A DNA stretch of 64,000 bases from Clostridium sp. chh4-2 (GCF_002899675.1 NZ_PKUU01000028.1:23725-87724), one strand, 5' to 3'. Shown: positions 34,826 to 44,152, numbered from the stretch's first letter. Notes: generated by a model not told the origin, from the letters alone. Numbers and translations: made by a program.

Positions 34826-34879
34826 ATTAAAGTAAAACGTGAAGGCATTTTTAAAAATGCCTTCACGTTTTACTTTAAT
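34826..34879. terminator. 54-bp perfect palindrome between convergent genes (bidirectional terminator)
   Basis: Left arm 34826-34852 (beginning ATTAAAGTAAAACGTG) is the exact reverse complement of 34853-34879. The lysR stop codon (34870-34872) lies inside the right arm. The A/T-rich tips give T-runs on both strands. Confidence 0.8.
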
Positions 34880-35859
34880 TGTCTATGGTCGGCCATAAGA
34901 GCAGGCAGAACCCTGACATTCCGCACAATCAATTCCGGCGTAGTTTCAATGACCCTTTTAGTCAGATTTATAAAATTGATTAAAGGCGGCGTCAAAATTC
35001 TGTTCTTTCTGTAAGCTACAACTAATTTTCTCGTTAAAACCGGGTTATCCAAGGAAAAACAGGCCACCTTATCGGGAATGCCCAATCGGATCGGCGTCAC
35101 GCATGGAGACACGGCCAATCCGTCTCCCACGGAAACCAGCCTGACCACTGTTTCATGTCTGTACAATTCTCTATGAATATTATATTTGATACCGTGACGT
35201 TCCAAAAGGTATTCCGTTATTCTTCTCATGCCGCTTCCCGGCGCCACAATCAGAAAGTCCTGATTGTTTAAAAGCTTTTCCGATATGAGATAAGGGGTCC
35301 AGGGGCTGTTTTGGGACAGGTCGAACTGGGAGGAAAATTCTGAATCCCTGGCTGAGATAATAATGAGCGGATCATCCGCTAAAACTTCAAAGTCAATTTC
35401 CGGCGTTCCAACCGGAAGGGTATAAAAGCTTATATCAATCTGGCCGGAAAGCATCTTTTCTTCCAGCACATTGCTGTGTCCTTCGATCACTTTAACATCG
35501 ATCTGAGGATAGGCTTTGGAAAATGCGGGAAGAAGGTGAGGCAGCCATCTGGCGCCGCGTTCTCCCGGGATGCCCAGGACTAACTGGCTCTTTTCCAATG
35601 TGGCGATGGCGCGCATTTCGTCTTCCAGATAATCGTTGAGTTCCAGCATTTTTTTTGCCTGTGCTAGAAAAAATTCACCAGCGTAGGTCAGCTTAATCGG
35701 AGATACCGTGCGGTCGAATAATGGAAGACCCAGATGTTCTTCCAGCAGATTGATGGATTTTGTCAGCGCAGGCTGGGAGATATAAAGGGATTCTGCCGCC
35801 CGGGACATATTTTTATGTTCTGCCACCGCAATCACGTAACGGAAATGGTTAATATTCAT
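34870..35859 (-). CDS. LysR family regulator, probable regulator of the C45/peptide ABC operon
   Basis: 329 aa, starting at ATG 35859 after GAGGTGAT. The LysR DNA-binding domain is typical (MNINHFRYVIAVAEHKNMS, SLYISQPALTKSINLLEEHLG). The effector domain has the LVLGIPGERGARWLP start. It is divergent from the C45 amidase gene and its stop lies within the 54-bp palindrome. An ATAAC-N5-GTTAT dyad at 35884-35898 just upstream of its start is a candidate site for autoregulation and activation of the divergent operon. Confidence 0.92.
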   Translation of the reverse strand: MNINHFRYVIAVAEHKNMSRAAESLYISQPALTKSINLLEEHLGLPLFDRTVSPIKLTYAGEFFLAQAKKMLELNDYLEDEMRAIATLEKSQLVLGIPGERGARWLPHLLPAFSKAYPQIDVKVIEGHSNVLEEKMLSGQIDISFYTLPVGTPEIDFEVLADDPLIIISARDSEFSSQFDLSQNSPWTPYLISEKLLNNQDFLIVAPGSGMRRITEYLLERHGIKYNIHRELYRHETVVRLVSVGDGLAVSPCVTPIRLGIPDKVACFSLDNPVLTRKLVVAYRKNRILTPPLINFINLTKRVIETTPELIVRNVRVLPALMADHRQLK

Positions 35860-35883
35860 TAGTTATCACCTCGTAAACATATT

Positions 35884-35898
35884 ATAACAAAAAGTTAT
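35884..35898 (+). promoter_or_regulatory. LysR-type dyad ATAAC-N5-GTTAT
   Basis: ATAACAAAAAGTTAT, centred about 60 bp upstream of the predicted start of the C45 operon. It has the same half-site as the palindrome at 23788-23803. Confidence 0.55.
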
Positions 35899-35913
35899 CG
35901 TTATGTAAAATGT

Positions 35914-35943
35914 TTGATATTAGACGGCTGAAGAAATTATAAG
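35914..35943 (+). promoter_or_regulatory. Promoter of the C45-ABC operon
   Basis: TTGATA (35914-35919), 18 bp, TATAAG (35938-35943). A 14-bp palindrome ATAAGTATACTTAT (35939-35952) overlaps the -10 and start region. Confidence 0.5.
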
Positions 35944-36030
35944 TATACTTATCGTAAAGTATTTAGACGTCTGATAAATGGTTAAAACAATGGAAGGTAT
36001 TGCTATCTTTTTGGAAAGGAGTGGAATTGT

Positions 36031-37086
36031 ATGAGAGAATTTCCATATATTAAAATCGATGCGCCAACCCCTTATGAGAGAGGCGTCCAGTATGGGAAAC
36101 AGGCAAAGATACAGATATTAAAGGCCAGGGAACATTATAAATCTTATTTTGGCGGCAGGGGAGATGAGTGGGATTCGGTATGCAGATTTGCGCTGAGGTA
36201 CTCCGAGATGTTAGAGGAGGCATTTCCTGATTTATTGGAGGAAGCGAGAGGGATTGCCAAAGGTGCTGAAGTTGAATTCGCTGATATCATGGTGATTAAC
36301 TGTCGGTATGAGATGAGCAAATTCCCGAAAGTGCCTGAATGCACTACCGGAGCTGCGTTGGCCGGAAGCACAGAAGAAAAGTGTACCTATTCATTTAAAA
36401 ATTGGGATTTTTCTAAAGGAGTTTTGGATCATGTAGTGATCCTCCATATTATTACAGAAGACGGAACCAGAATTATGGGATTGACGGAAGCAGGGCAGAT
36501 GATTCGGGACGGCTTTAACAATTACGGCCTCTCTATCGGAACGAATAACCTGCAGTCGGTTCATGATCATTCCGGGTTTGGAATACCGGTTACATTTCTG
36601 CGGAGAAAAATACTCATGTGCAGAAATTTTGCAGATGCAGAAAAGCTGATTAAAGAAGCGGTCCGTACGGTTTCCAACAATATTCTTCTGACAGATGCAA
36701 AAGGCGGCCAGGCAAAAGATTTTGAGTGGCATCCCCTTGGCGTAAATGAATTGGAACCTCAGGACGATATCCTGACTCATGCAAATCATTTTGTAGAAAC
36801 GCCTGAACTGGATGCTTTGGCGGGAAGGCCTAAAAACAGGGATACAAGACTTCGCAGCCTGCTGATGAAGCGCTACGGGCACATTACTCCGGAATATATC
36901 ATGGAGTGTATGAAGGATCATGAATATTATCCGCTTTCCATTTGCGGCCATCCCACATCGGATGATAACGAATACACAAAGGACCGTATGACCGTGTCGT
37001 CTATGATCGTGGATTTTGATCATTCCTGCGCCTATATCTGTGCAGGTCCGCCATGTGAAGGCGAATATAAGAAATATAACCTTTAG
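36031..37086 (+). CDS. C45-type linear amide C-N hydrolase (acyl-CoA:6-APA acyltransferase-like), 1
   Basis: 351 aa. The N-terminal segment YERGVQYGKQAKIQI and the helical EEARGIAKGAEVEFADIMVIN block are typical of the peptidase C45 / AAT family. The probable Ntn nucleophile is C104 in ECTTGAALAG, followed by FKNWDF, a family strand. The residue before the Cys is Glu, not the Gly seen in AAT autoprocessing, so processing may differ. The family hydrolyses or transfers amide bonds of small acylated compounds. No signal peptide, so cytosolic. It leads an operon with a second C45 gene and a peptide importer; AAAGGAG precedes ATG 36031. Confidence 0.83.
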   Translation: MREFPYIKIDAPTPYERGVQYGKQAKIQILKAREHYKSYFGGRGDEWDSVCRFALRYSEMLEEAFPDLLEEARGIAKGAEVEFADIMVINCRYEMSKFPKVPECTTGAALAGSTEEKCTYSFKNWDFSKGVLDHVVILHIITEDGTRIMGLTEAGQMIRDGFNNYGLSIGTNNLQSVHDHSGFGIPVTFLRRKILMCRNFADAEKLIKEAVRTVSNNILLTDAKGGQAKDFEWHPLGVNELEPQDDILTHANHFVETPELDALAGRPKNRDTRLRSLLMKRYGHITPEYIMECMKDHEYYPLSICGHPTSDDNEYTKDRMTVSSMIVDFDHSCAYICAGPPCEGEYKKYNL

Positions 37087-37100
37087 AAGGAGCAGATATT

Positions 37101-38279
37101 ATGTTTAGTCAAATGAACTATGAAAACGGAAAGAAGACCGGGAAACAGTGTGCAGATTCGATTGCTGAAAATATACGTGTTTTCTTCCGGACGGCAGAAG
37201 CTGCCGGATACTCGGAAGAGGCGATTCATATTCAAGCCGAATTCATGAAAAAGGATCTTTCACCGTCCAGGTATGAAGAGGTGCGGGGGATTGCAGAAGG
37301 GGCCAAGGTGGACTTTGGCCGGCTTTTGGCCTATAACCTGCTTCAGCAGAAGATTCTTCCGGAGGGATGCACGGTGTTCTTTGCGGCAGGCAGCTCCAGC
37401 AGTACCGGGGCTACTATAATCGGGAAAAACAGTGATAAAGGCGGAGATGAATTATTTACTGGAAAAAATTGCTATAAATTACATGAAATTAACGTGGTAT
37501 CATATTTTGAAAATGAGGATGGAAGCCACATTGTCGGCGTATCGGCGGCGGGCACAACGGGCATTAAAATGGGGCTGAACAGCCATGGGGTAGCGGCTGC
37601 AACCAATTTTGGATATTCCTCTGAAATTAAAAGAAAAAGTCTGTCTACCGAGGATAAATTTGCAGGTGACAGAGCGCAGATCGCCAGAGATGCGCTGCAG
37701 CATAAAACAGCTCTTGAGGCGGCACAGTATGCGGCCTCAAGGCTGATAGCCCGGCCCATGGCTTCCAGCGGGATTCTGGAATTTGCGGATGCCGATGAAG
37801 TTTATATTGTGGAAAATGCATATGAATATGTGGCAGTCAATAAGATCACCAATGCGGTGGATTCCAGGTCAAACTACTTCGTTACGCTTGATAAGCTCAA
37901 TGAGCCTGGAAATGCGTCCTGCTATTGCAGATATCACAGAAGCCAGAAAATGCTGGCCGAAGTGGAGGGGCACGTAACGGTTGATGATTTAAAACAAATT
38001 TCAATGGATCACCACGACGGAACCGGATCAGTTGGAATTTGCCGCCATCTGGACGGAATTCAAAGCTCCACCCAGTCTTCCGCCATTATGGAATTAAATA
38101 GGGAGCATCCGGAGAAATCTCTGATTCATGTGGCCTTGGGCAAACCTTGCAATGCTTGGCGAAACGAAGACGGCCATGTCACAATTTCAATGGATATGAA
38201 GAGAGAAGAGCTTCCGGAAGAGTTTTTATGCGGAGAGCCATATAAAAAATATTGTATGGCAGAACCAATTTTTAACTAA
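37101..38279 (+). CDS. C45-type linear amide C-N hydrolase-like protein, 2
   Basis: 392 aa. It shares with the upstream gene the EEVRGIAEGAKVDFGRLLAYN region, then a Gly-Cys pair (G89-C90 in EGCTVFFAAG) suited to Ntn-type self-cleavage, and an IGKNSDKGG strand and VGVSAAGTTGIKMGLNSHGVA block of the C45 family. Divergence from the first copy outside these blocks is large, so it is an old paralogue or different substrate class. It is cytosolic by sequence. It is 14 bp after the first copy and 45 bp before the binding-protein gene, so one operon processes imported amide-bonded ligands (inference). Confidence 0.8.
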   Translation: MFSQMNYENGKKTGKQCADSIAENIRVFFRTAEAAGYSEEAIHIQAEFMKKDLSPSRYEEVRGIAEGAKVDFGRLLAYNLLQQKILPEGCTVFFAAGSSSSTGATIIGKNSDKGGDELFTGKNCYKLHEINVVSYFENEDGSHIVGVSAAGTTGIKMGLNSHGVAAATNFGYSSEIKRKSLSTEDKFAGDRAQIARDALQHKTALEAAQYAASRLIARPMASSGILEFADADEVYIVENAYEYVAVNKITNAVDSRSNYFVTLDKLNEPGNASCYCRYHRSQKMLAEVEGHVTVDDLKQISMDHHDGTGSVGICRHLDGIQSSTQSSAIMELNREHPEKSLIHVALGKPCNAWRNEDGHVTISMDMKREELPEEFLCGEPYKKYCMAEPIFN

Positions 38280-38324
38280 TATACAAAATATGAAAAAGCT
38301 AATGTAAAAAAAGGAGGAGTACTT

Positions 38325-39908
38325 ATGAAGTTAAGATTATTGGCATTAACATGTTCAGCAGCTATTGCATTTTCTCTTATGGGATGCGGTTCCGGCAAAG
38401 GCGCAGCAGAATCGCCTGCCGTACAAACTTCGGCAGAGAAAACAGGGGAAACATCGGCCGCGGCTCCGGCGGAAAAACCCTCTTCGGATGCAAAAGTCCA
38501 GGAATCCGTTGTGGTGGGAATAAAAGCGCAGATAACCAGTATGGATGTACAGAGTGTCAGCAATGTTGCTCATAATATTCCATATAAGCTGACACATTCC
38601 ACATTGGTAACGATGAATCTGGACACAGGTGAAATTCTTCCTGATCTGGCAGAAAGCTGGGAGTGGACAGACGACAGGACCATAGAATTTAAACTCAGGG
38701 AAGACGCAAAGTTCCACAATGGAGAGCCGGTAACGGCGAGAGACGTTGTTTATACATTTGAAAGAGGAAGGGATGGAATTGCTTCTTCTAATAAGATGAA
38801 ACCGGCAAAAGAAGTGGTTGAGGTGGATGAACATACGGTACGCATGGTATTGGATGCTCCTAACCAGGACTGGCTGGATACCATTTCCCTGCCTGTATTT
38901 TCCGTTTTATCAGAAAAAGCGCTACAGGATGATCCGGATAAGGGATATGAAATCGGGGCCGGCCCATACATGGTAAAGGAATTTGTCAGCAAGGATTATC
39001 TGGCGCTCACCCGGTTTGAAGATTATATGGACGGGCCGGTTCCTACGGTTAACCTGACCCTGCGCTACATACCCGAAGCTTCTTCGCGGTTAATCGCCCT
39101 TCAGACAGGGGAGATTGATCTCTGCCAGGACCCTGATACCATTGAACTGGATACGATTAAAAATGATACCAATCTCAGGCTGGTGGAATTTGAAGGAACA
39201 ACCTGCCAGTTTTTCGCATTTAACTGCAAAAATGAACTGACCAGCAATAAATATCTGCGCCAGGCCATTGCCTGTGCGGTAAATAAACAGGATATTATGG
39301 ATGCCACCATCAATGGATATGGAACGATTGCTGATTCCTTCTGGGGACCTACACAGTTCGGTTATGTTGAAAACTTTGAAACATGGCCTTATGATCTTGA
39401 AAAAGCGAAAGAACTGATGAAAGAAGCCGGCTTTGAAAATGGCGTGGATCTGGAGGTGACCGTAGCTTCCGGCGCCCGTGTTATTACGGCTGAAGTTTTA
39501 CAGTCTCAGTTAAAGGAAATTGGCGTCAATGTAATTATCAATGAAGTGGATTCAGCGGCATTGACCAGTATTACAAATGAAGCGAGACATCAGGGACTGG
39601 TATACGGTTTAGGATTTAATACCGCCGGCGATGAAGTGAGACGTGTATACGGAGAAGGCAGTTCCACCAACCGTTCCCACTATTATAATGAGAAAGTGGT
39701 GGAATTAATGGACAAGGCCGTTCAGGAATTCGATGAGAACAAGCGTCTGGACTACTATAAAGAGATTCAGGAAATTGCAAAAGAAGACATTCCGGTTATT
39801 CCTCTTTACTATGAGAAAAACTTCTGGGGAGTTAAAAAGAATGTAGGCGGTGTTACCTGGTATGGAAACTCCAATGTGGACTTGTCTACCGTTTATGTTG
39901 AGCAGTAA
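38325..39908 (+). CDS. Family 5 solute-binding lipoprotein of a peptide-type ABC importer
   Basis: 527 aa. The lipobox LMG-C21 follows a short hydrophobic signal, then a Ser/Glu-rich linker. SBP_bac_5 features are clear: DTGEILPDLAESWEW, FKLREDAKFHNGEPVTARDVVYTFER, RYIPEASSRLIALQTGEIDL and the YGYV-type hinge with PYDLEKAKELMKEAG. Such proteins bind di- or oligopeptides, nickel complexes, opines, glycosides or antibiotics. Two amide hydrolases encoded upstream suggest an amide-linked ligand. AAAGGAGGAG precedes ATG 38325; it is membrane-tethered on the outer face. Confidence 0.93.
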   Translation: MKLRLLALTCSAAIAFSLMGCGSGKGAAESPAVQTSAEKTGETSAAAPAEKPSSDAKVQESVVVGIKAQITSMDVQSVSNVAHNIPYKLTHSTLVTMNLDTGEILPDLAESWEWTDDRTIEFKLREDAKFHNGEPVTARDVVYTFERGRDGIASSNKMKPAKEVVEVDEHTVRMVLDAPNQDWLDTISLPVFSVLSEKALQDDPDKGYEIGAGPYMVKEFVSKDYLALTRFEDYMDGPVPTVNLTLRYIPEASSRLIALQTGEIDLCQDPDTIELDTIKNDTNLRLVEFEGTTCQFFAFNCKNELTSNKYLRQAIACAVNKQDIMDATINGYGTIADSFWGPTQFGYVENFETWPYDLEKAKELMKEAGFENGVDLEVTVASGARVITAEVLQSQLKEIGVNVIINEVDSAALTSITNEARHQGLVYGLGFNTAGDEVRRVYGEGSSTNRSHYYNEKVVELMDKAVQEFDENKRLDYYKEIQEIAKEDIPVIPLYYEKNFWGVKKNVGGVTWYGNSNVDLSTVYVEQ

Positions 39909-39942
39909 TTCAGGTTAAGAGGAAGTATGAAAGGAGCTTACG

Positions 39943-40893
39943 ATGTATCGTTATGTGATTAAGCGTCTGCTCATGTTGATTCCGGTTATCATAGGTATCT
40001 CGTTTCTGGTCTATTTTGTAATAGATTTAGCTCCCGGAGATATTATCAGCCAGATTGCATCTGAGGATGCAACTGTAGAGGAAATAGAGGAATTACGTGA
40101 GGAATATGGATTTAATAAGCCAATCATAGTCAGGTACGCGGAATATATGTCAGGTATGCTGCACGGCGATCTGGGCACTTCATATATTACCGGTGAACCT
40201 GTATTTGAAAGCTATATGAAACGACTGCCCAACACGCTGATTCTGGCCTTTGCCTCCATCCTGGTTTCGGTGGTCATATCAATTCCGCTGGGAATTATTT
40301 CTGCGGTTAACCAGGGAACATGGAAGGATAATGTGACCATGGTGGTGGCGCTGCTGGGGTTATCGATGCCCAACTTCTGGCTGGGACTTCTGCTCATTAT
40401 ATTATTTTCATTAAAATTGGGACTTCTTCCTTCCGGGGGCTACGGTACCATAGCCCATATTATACTTCCTGCTATTACAGTGGGTACCGGGTTAACAGCT
40501 ATGTTAACCCGTACTACCCGCTCTTCCATGCTGGATGTGATCCGTCAGGATTATCTGAGGACCGCCAGGTCCAAAGGAGTGCCGGAAAAGAGAGTGATTC
40601 ATAAACATGCGTTAAAAAATGCTTTGATTCCCATAATCACCGTTATCGGTACCCAGCTGGCGTCCTGCCTTGGCGGAGCGATCATAACGGAAACCGTTTT
40701 TGCATGGCCCGGAGTGGGACGGCTGATCCTGGATTCGGTTAATTCCAGGGATATTCCAATGGTTACGGGATGTATCATCATGAAAACCATTACCATCAGC
40801 CTCATTCTGCTGTGTGTGGATTTACTTTACGCGGTGGTGGACCCAAGAATCAAAGCACAGTATGCTGTGAAGGGAGGTAAGTCCCATGGATGA
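39943..40893 (+). CDS. ABC importer permease, OppB/DppB-like
   Basis: 316 aa. N-terminal YVIKRLLMLIPVIIGISFLVYF is the typical first helix of DppB/OppB, and the EAA-loop region with RTARSKGVPEKRVIHKHALKNALIPIITVIG provides contact with the ATPase. Six helices are expected. It forms the membrane channel with the next protein, whose gene it overlaps by 8 bp. AAAGGAG precedes ATG 39943. Confidence 0.95.
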   Translation: MYRYVIKRLLMLIPVIIGISFLVYFVIDLAPGDIISQIASEDATVEEIEELREEYGFNKPIIVRYAEYMSGMLHGDLGTSYITGEPVFESYMKRLPNTLILAFASILVSVVISIPLGIISAVNQGTWKDNVTMVVALLGLSMPNFWLGLLLIILFSLKLGLLPSGGYGTIAHIILPAITVGTGLTAMLTRTTRSSMLDVIRQDYLRTARSKGVPEKRVIHKHALKNALIPIITVIGTQLASCLGGAIITETVFAWPGVGRLILDSVNSRDIPMVTGCIIMKTITISLILLCVDLLYAVVDPRIKAQYAVKGGKSHG

Positions 40894-41773
40894 AAACATG
40901 ATACTTGTTTCCAAGCAATATAAAAAACGAAGTCAGGGAGCTGAAATATGGCGCAGAATACGTAAAAACAGAGGCGCCATGCTGGGACTTTTTCTGGTTA
41001 TTATGATTGTGTTGATCGCTGTTTTTTCCGGGGTATTTATGGACTATGAGACCGATGTAATCGGACAGAATATATCCCAACGGCTCCAGCATCCCAGTTT
41101 AGCTCATCCCATGGGAACGGATGATGTGGGACGGGACGTTATGAGCCGTCTTTTATACGGAACCAGATATTCTCTTTCCGTGGGCGTGGTGGCAGTAATC
41201 ATTGCCTTGATTTTCGGTGTGACTCTGGGGTCTGTGGCCGGATTTTTCGGCGGTAAAATTGAAGAAGTCATCATGAGGGCCAGCGACATGCTGGCGGCGG
41301 TTCCCAGCATATTGATGGCAATCGCCATCGTGTCGGCTTTGGGACAGAGCACATTGAACCTGATGCTGGCTGTGGGGATCACCAGCGTGCCGCAGTTTGT
41401 CCGAATTACCAGGGCGGCTGTACTCACGGTACGAAACCAGGAATACATAGAAGCCTCCCGGTCCATAGGGCTGAATGAATTTAAAATCATCTGGTGCCAC
41501 GTGCTGCCCAACTGCCTGTCGCCGATTATAGTCCAGACCACGCTGCGGGTGGCCTCGGCGATCATATCGGCTTCCAGTTTAAGTTTTTTGGGATTAGGGG
41601 TTCCGTCTCCAAATCCGGAATGGGGCAGTATGCTGTCGGCAGGAAGAAAGTTTATCAGGGGCTACAGCTACCTTACCCTGTTCCCGGGTCTTGCGATCAT
41701 GATTACGGTTTTGTCGTTAAACCTGTTGGGAGACGGACTTCGAGACGCATTAGACCCGAAACTGAAACGATAA
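40886..41773 (+). CDS. ABC importer permease, OppC/DppC-like
   Basis: 295 aa. An N-terminal cytosolic segment and the OppC_N helix (about 30-55) are followed by the LAHPMGTDDVGRDVMSRLLYGTR motif of DppC/OppC in which G-TD-GRD is conserved. The EAA loop ASRSIGLNEFKIIWCHVLPN contacts the ATPases, and the C-terminus ends DALDPKLKR. It pairs with the preceding permease. The start overlaps the upstream gene; GGAGG lies ~12 nt before ATG 40886. Confidence 0.95.
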   Translation: MDENMILVSKQYKKRSQGAEIWRRIRKNRGAMLGLFLVIMIVLIAVFSGVFMDYETDVIGQNISQRLQHPSLAHPMGTDDVGRDVMSRLLYGTRYSLSVGVVAVIIALIFGVTLGSVAGFFGGKIEEVIMRASDMLAAVPSILMAIAIVSALGQSTLNLMLAVGITSVPQFVRITRAAVLTVRNQEYIEASRSIGLNEFKIIWCHVLPNCLSPIIVQTTLRVASAIISASSLSFLGLGVPSPNPEWGSMLSAGRKFIRGYSYLTLFPGLAIMITVLSLNLLGDGLRDALDPKLKR

Positions 41774-41785
41774 GGAGGATAAGAG

Positions 41786-42793
41786 ATGGAAGATACCAAG
41801 GATTTAGTGCTGGATATTGAAAATCTGGTCATCCACTATGTGTTGGAAGAGGAGACGGTCTGTGCCGTAAATGGGATCGACATCAAACTGGGCAAAGGGA
41901 AGATACTGGGCCTGGTGGGAGAAACCGGGGCGGGAAAAACCACCACGGCTTTATCAGCCCTGCGCCTGGTCCCGGACCCGCCGGGGGTGATAAAGAGCGG
42001 AAAGATCCTCATTGCCGGTCATGATATAATGAAACTGACGCCGGCTGAACTGGAAAAGGTGAGAGGAAAGGACGTGTCCATGATCTTTCAGGACCCTATG
42101 ACCAGTTTAAACCCGGTTTACACGGTTGGAGAGCAGATTGCTGAGAGCATCGAGCTTCACGAAAACCTGACCAAACAGGAGGCTTATGATAAAGCTCAGG
42201 AGATGCTGGAAATGGTGGGCATCCCGGCTTACCGTTCTGTGGAATATCCCCATCAGTTTTCCGGCGGAATGAAGCAGAGGGTGGTAATAGCCATTGCTTT
42301 GGCGTGCAACCCCAAGCTTCTGATCGCTGATGAGCCGACAACCGCTTTAGACGTTACCATTCAGGCTCAGGTTCTGGAACTGATGAAAGACCTGATTCGT
42401 AAATACAATACCTCTGTTATGATGATCACTCATGATTTGGGCATCGTAGCGGAAATCTGTGACCAGGTAGCGGTCATGTATGCAGGCAGGATCGTGGAAG
42501 AGGGGCCTTTGGAGGCTGTCTATAACGAGACAATGCACCCTTATACGGAAGGCCTGTTCAATTCCCTGCCCAATATTAACAAGAGGACAGAGGAACTGCG
42601 GCCCATACCCGGTCTGATGCCGGACCCCACTGATCTTCCTGCGGGCTGTGCATTTGCACCCAGATGTCCGTATGCGACAGATAAATGCAGCGACTCCGTT
42701 CCCGGCCTGAAAGATGTTGGAGGCGGCCACAGAGTTGCATGTCTGGCATATGAAGATCCTGATTTTGTAATAGAGAGGAGGAAAAATTCATGA
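41786..42793 (+). CDS. ABC importer ATPase, OppD/DppD-like
   Basis: 335 aa. Walker A GETGAGKTTT, signature FSGGMKQR, Walker B LLIADEPTTALD and the switch His in MITHD are all intact, so it should hydrolyse ATP. The C-terminal oligopeptide-type extension carries four cysteines in CAFAPRCPYATDKC and beyond, as in OppD/DppD proteins where an Fe-S cluster has been reported for some homologues. It drives import with the next gene product, which it overlaps by ATGA. Confidence 0.95.
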   Translation: MEDTKDLVLDIENLVIHYVLEEETVCAVNGIDIKLGKGKILGLVGETGAGKTTTALSALRLVPDPPGVIKSGKILIAGHDIMKLTPAELEKVRGKDVSMIFQDPMTSLNPVYTVGEQIAESIELHENLTKQEAYDKAQEMLEMVGIPAYRSVEYPHQFSGGMKQRVVIAIALACNPKLLIADEPTTALDVTIQAQVLELMKDLIRKYNTSVMMITHDLGIVAEICDQVAVMYAGRIVEEGPLEAVYNETMHPYTEGLFNSLPNINKRTEELRPIPGLMPDPTDLPAGCAFAPRCPYATDKCSDSVPGLKDVGGGHRVACLAYEDPDFVIERRKNS

Positions 42794-43746
42794 GTACTCC
42801 TATTTTGGAAGTCCGCAACCTGAAAAAATATTTTAAAACGCCCAGAGGCGTCCTTCATGCGGTTGACGATATTTCGCTGACTATTGAAAAAGGGAAGACT
42901 CTAGGGATCGTAGGAGAATCGGGCTGCGGTAAATCCACCACGGGAAGGGTGGTTCTCAGGCTGCTGGAGCCCACATCAGGGCAGATTTTATTTAACGGGA
43001 CGGATATCGCCAAGCTGAGGAAATCACAGCTTCACAAGATGCGCAAAGAGATGCAGATGATCTTTCAGGACCCATTTTCCTCATTGGACCCCAGAAAGAC
43101 GGTGAACCAGATTATCAGCGAACCCATTATCGAGTACAAGATCATCAAGGATAAAACTGATCTGGAAAAACGTGTGCTGGAACTGATGGAAACAGTGGGG
43201 CTGGCGGAACGTCTGATCAATACTTACCCCCATGAACTTGATGGAGGGCGGCGTCAGCGTGTCGGAATCGCCAGGGCCCTGGCCATGGAACCACAGTTCA
43301 TCGTCTGTGACGAGCCTGTTTCTGCGCTGGATGTATCAATTCAGGCCCAGATTCTCAACCTTCTGAAGAAACTGCAGAAAAAAATGGAGCTGACCTATAT
43401 TTTTATCACCCATGACCTGTCGGTTGTCAACTATTTTGCAGATGATATTGCGGTTATGTATCTGGGACAGCTGGTGGAAAAAGCTCCGGCGGAGGAGCTG
43501 TTTGCCAATCCGACCCATCCTTATACAAAGGCGCTGCTTTCAGCGATTCCTGTTCCGGAGATCGGAAGGAGAAAAGAGCGAATTATTTTAAAGGGTGAAA
43601 TATCGTCCCCAATCGATCCGCCGGATGAATGCCGTTTTGTGAAACGGTGTTCCTGCGCAGGCGACCAGTGCAGGAAGGGATGTCCGGAGCTGAAGGAAAT
43701 CAGCAAGGGGCATTTTGTGGCCTGTTGGAGGACGGGGGAATTTTAG
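42790..43746 (+). CDS. ABC importer ATPase, OppF/DppF-like, with variant signature motif
   Basis: 318 aa. Walker A GESGCGKSTT and Walker B FIVCDEPVSALD are standard. The ABC signature reads LDGGRRQR in place of the usual FSGGQRQR: the Ser that contacts the ATP gamma-phosphate is replaced by Asp. In heterodimeric importers one degenerate site is common, so the OppD-OppF pair likely has one weak ATP site. The C-terminal extension again has paired cysteines (RCSCAGDQC). It ends the operon; a terminator follows 60 bp later. Confidence 0.93.
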   Translation: MSTPILEVRNLKKYFKTPRGVLHAVDDISLTIEKGKTLGIVGESGCGKSTTGRVVLRLLEPTSGQILFNGTDIAKLRKSQLHKMRKEMQMIFQDPFSSLDPRKTVNQIISEPIIEYKIIKDKTDLEKRVLELMETVGLAERLINTYPHELDGGRRQRVGIARALAMEPQFIVCDEPVSALDVSIQAQILNLLKKLQKKMELTYIFITHDLSVVNYFADDIAVMYLGQLVEKAPAEELFANPTHPYTKALLSAIPVPEIGRRKERIILKGEISSPIDPPDECRFVKRCSCAGDQCRKGCPELKEISKGHFVACWRTGEF

Positions 43747-43806
43747 AATAGGGACTTCACCTTGAAGGATATTCCGGCCTGGCGGATGAATCATAATAAT
43801 GGGAAT

Positions 43807-43841
43807 TAGCTGTCAATTGTTTGGATTGACAGCTATTTTTT
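43807..43841 (+). terminator. Intrinsic terminator of the C45-ABC operon
   Basis: TAGCTGTCAAT (43807-43817) pairs with ATTGACAGCTA (43825-43835) and is followed by six T residues. Confidence 0.92.
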
Positions 43842-44010
43842 CGTTTTTATGTAATTAAGATAACGGAACAGGTGAAAAGCAGCGATACTAAGCAGGCGGA
43901 CAATGTGATGATTCGGTTGATCGGCATATGAATAAAGCATTTTGTCAGAAATAAGTCTAATATACTCCGGATTTTGATATGATTCATGAGAAATCAATTA
44001 ATTTTGGAAA

Positions 44011-44030
44011 AGGAGGGAAAGGATATGTGA
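44011..44030 (+). other. Strong ribosome binding site in front of an ATG-TGA start-stop
   Basis: AGGAGGG (44011-44017) is followed 7 nt later by ATG immediately closed by TGA (44025-44030). Other frames downstream also close within about a dozen codons. It is either a decayed gene start or a minimal start-stop. The 43747-44480 stretch holds no convincing gene. Confidence 0.4.
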
Positions 44031-44152
44031 AAGACGGATGATATTGGAGCAAGGGCAGATGTTTACGGATTAATGGAAAGGGCTCGAATGTCATGCTGAT
44101 ATTTTTAATTTATATGTATTGAAGGAAAATCTTTACTGTGTTAAAATTAGAA

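Noticed and set aside
34820..35014. A 64-codon plus-strand frame across the 54-bp palindrome
   Set aside because: It overlaps the lysR gene and the palindrome and shows no coding features.
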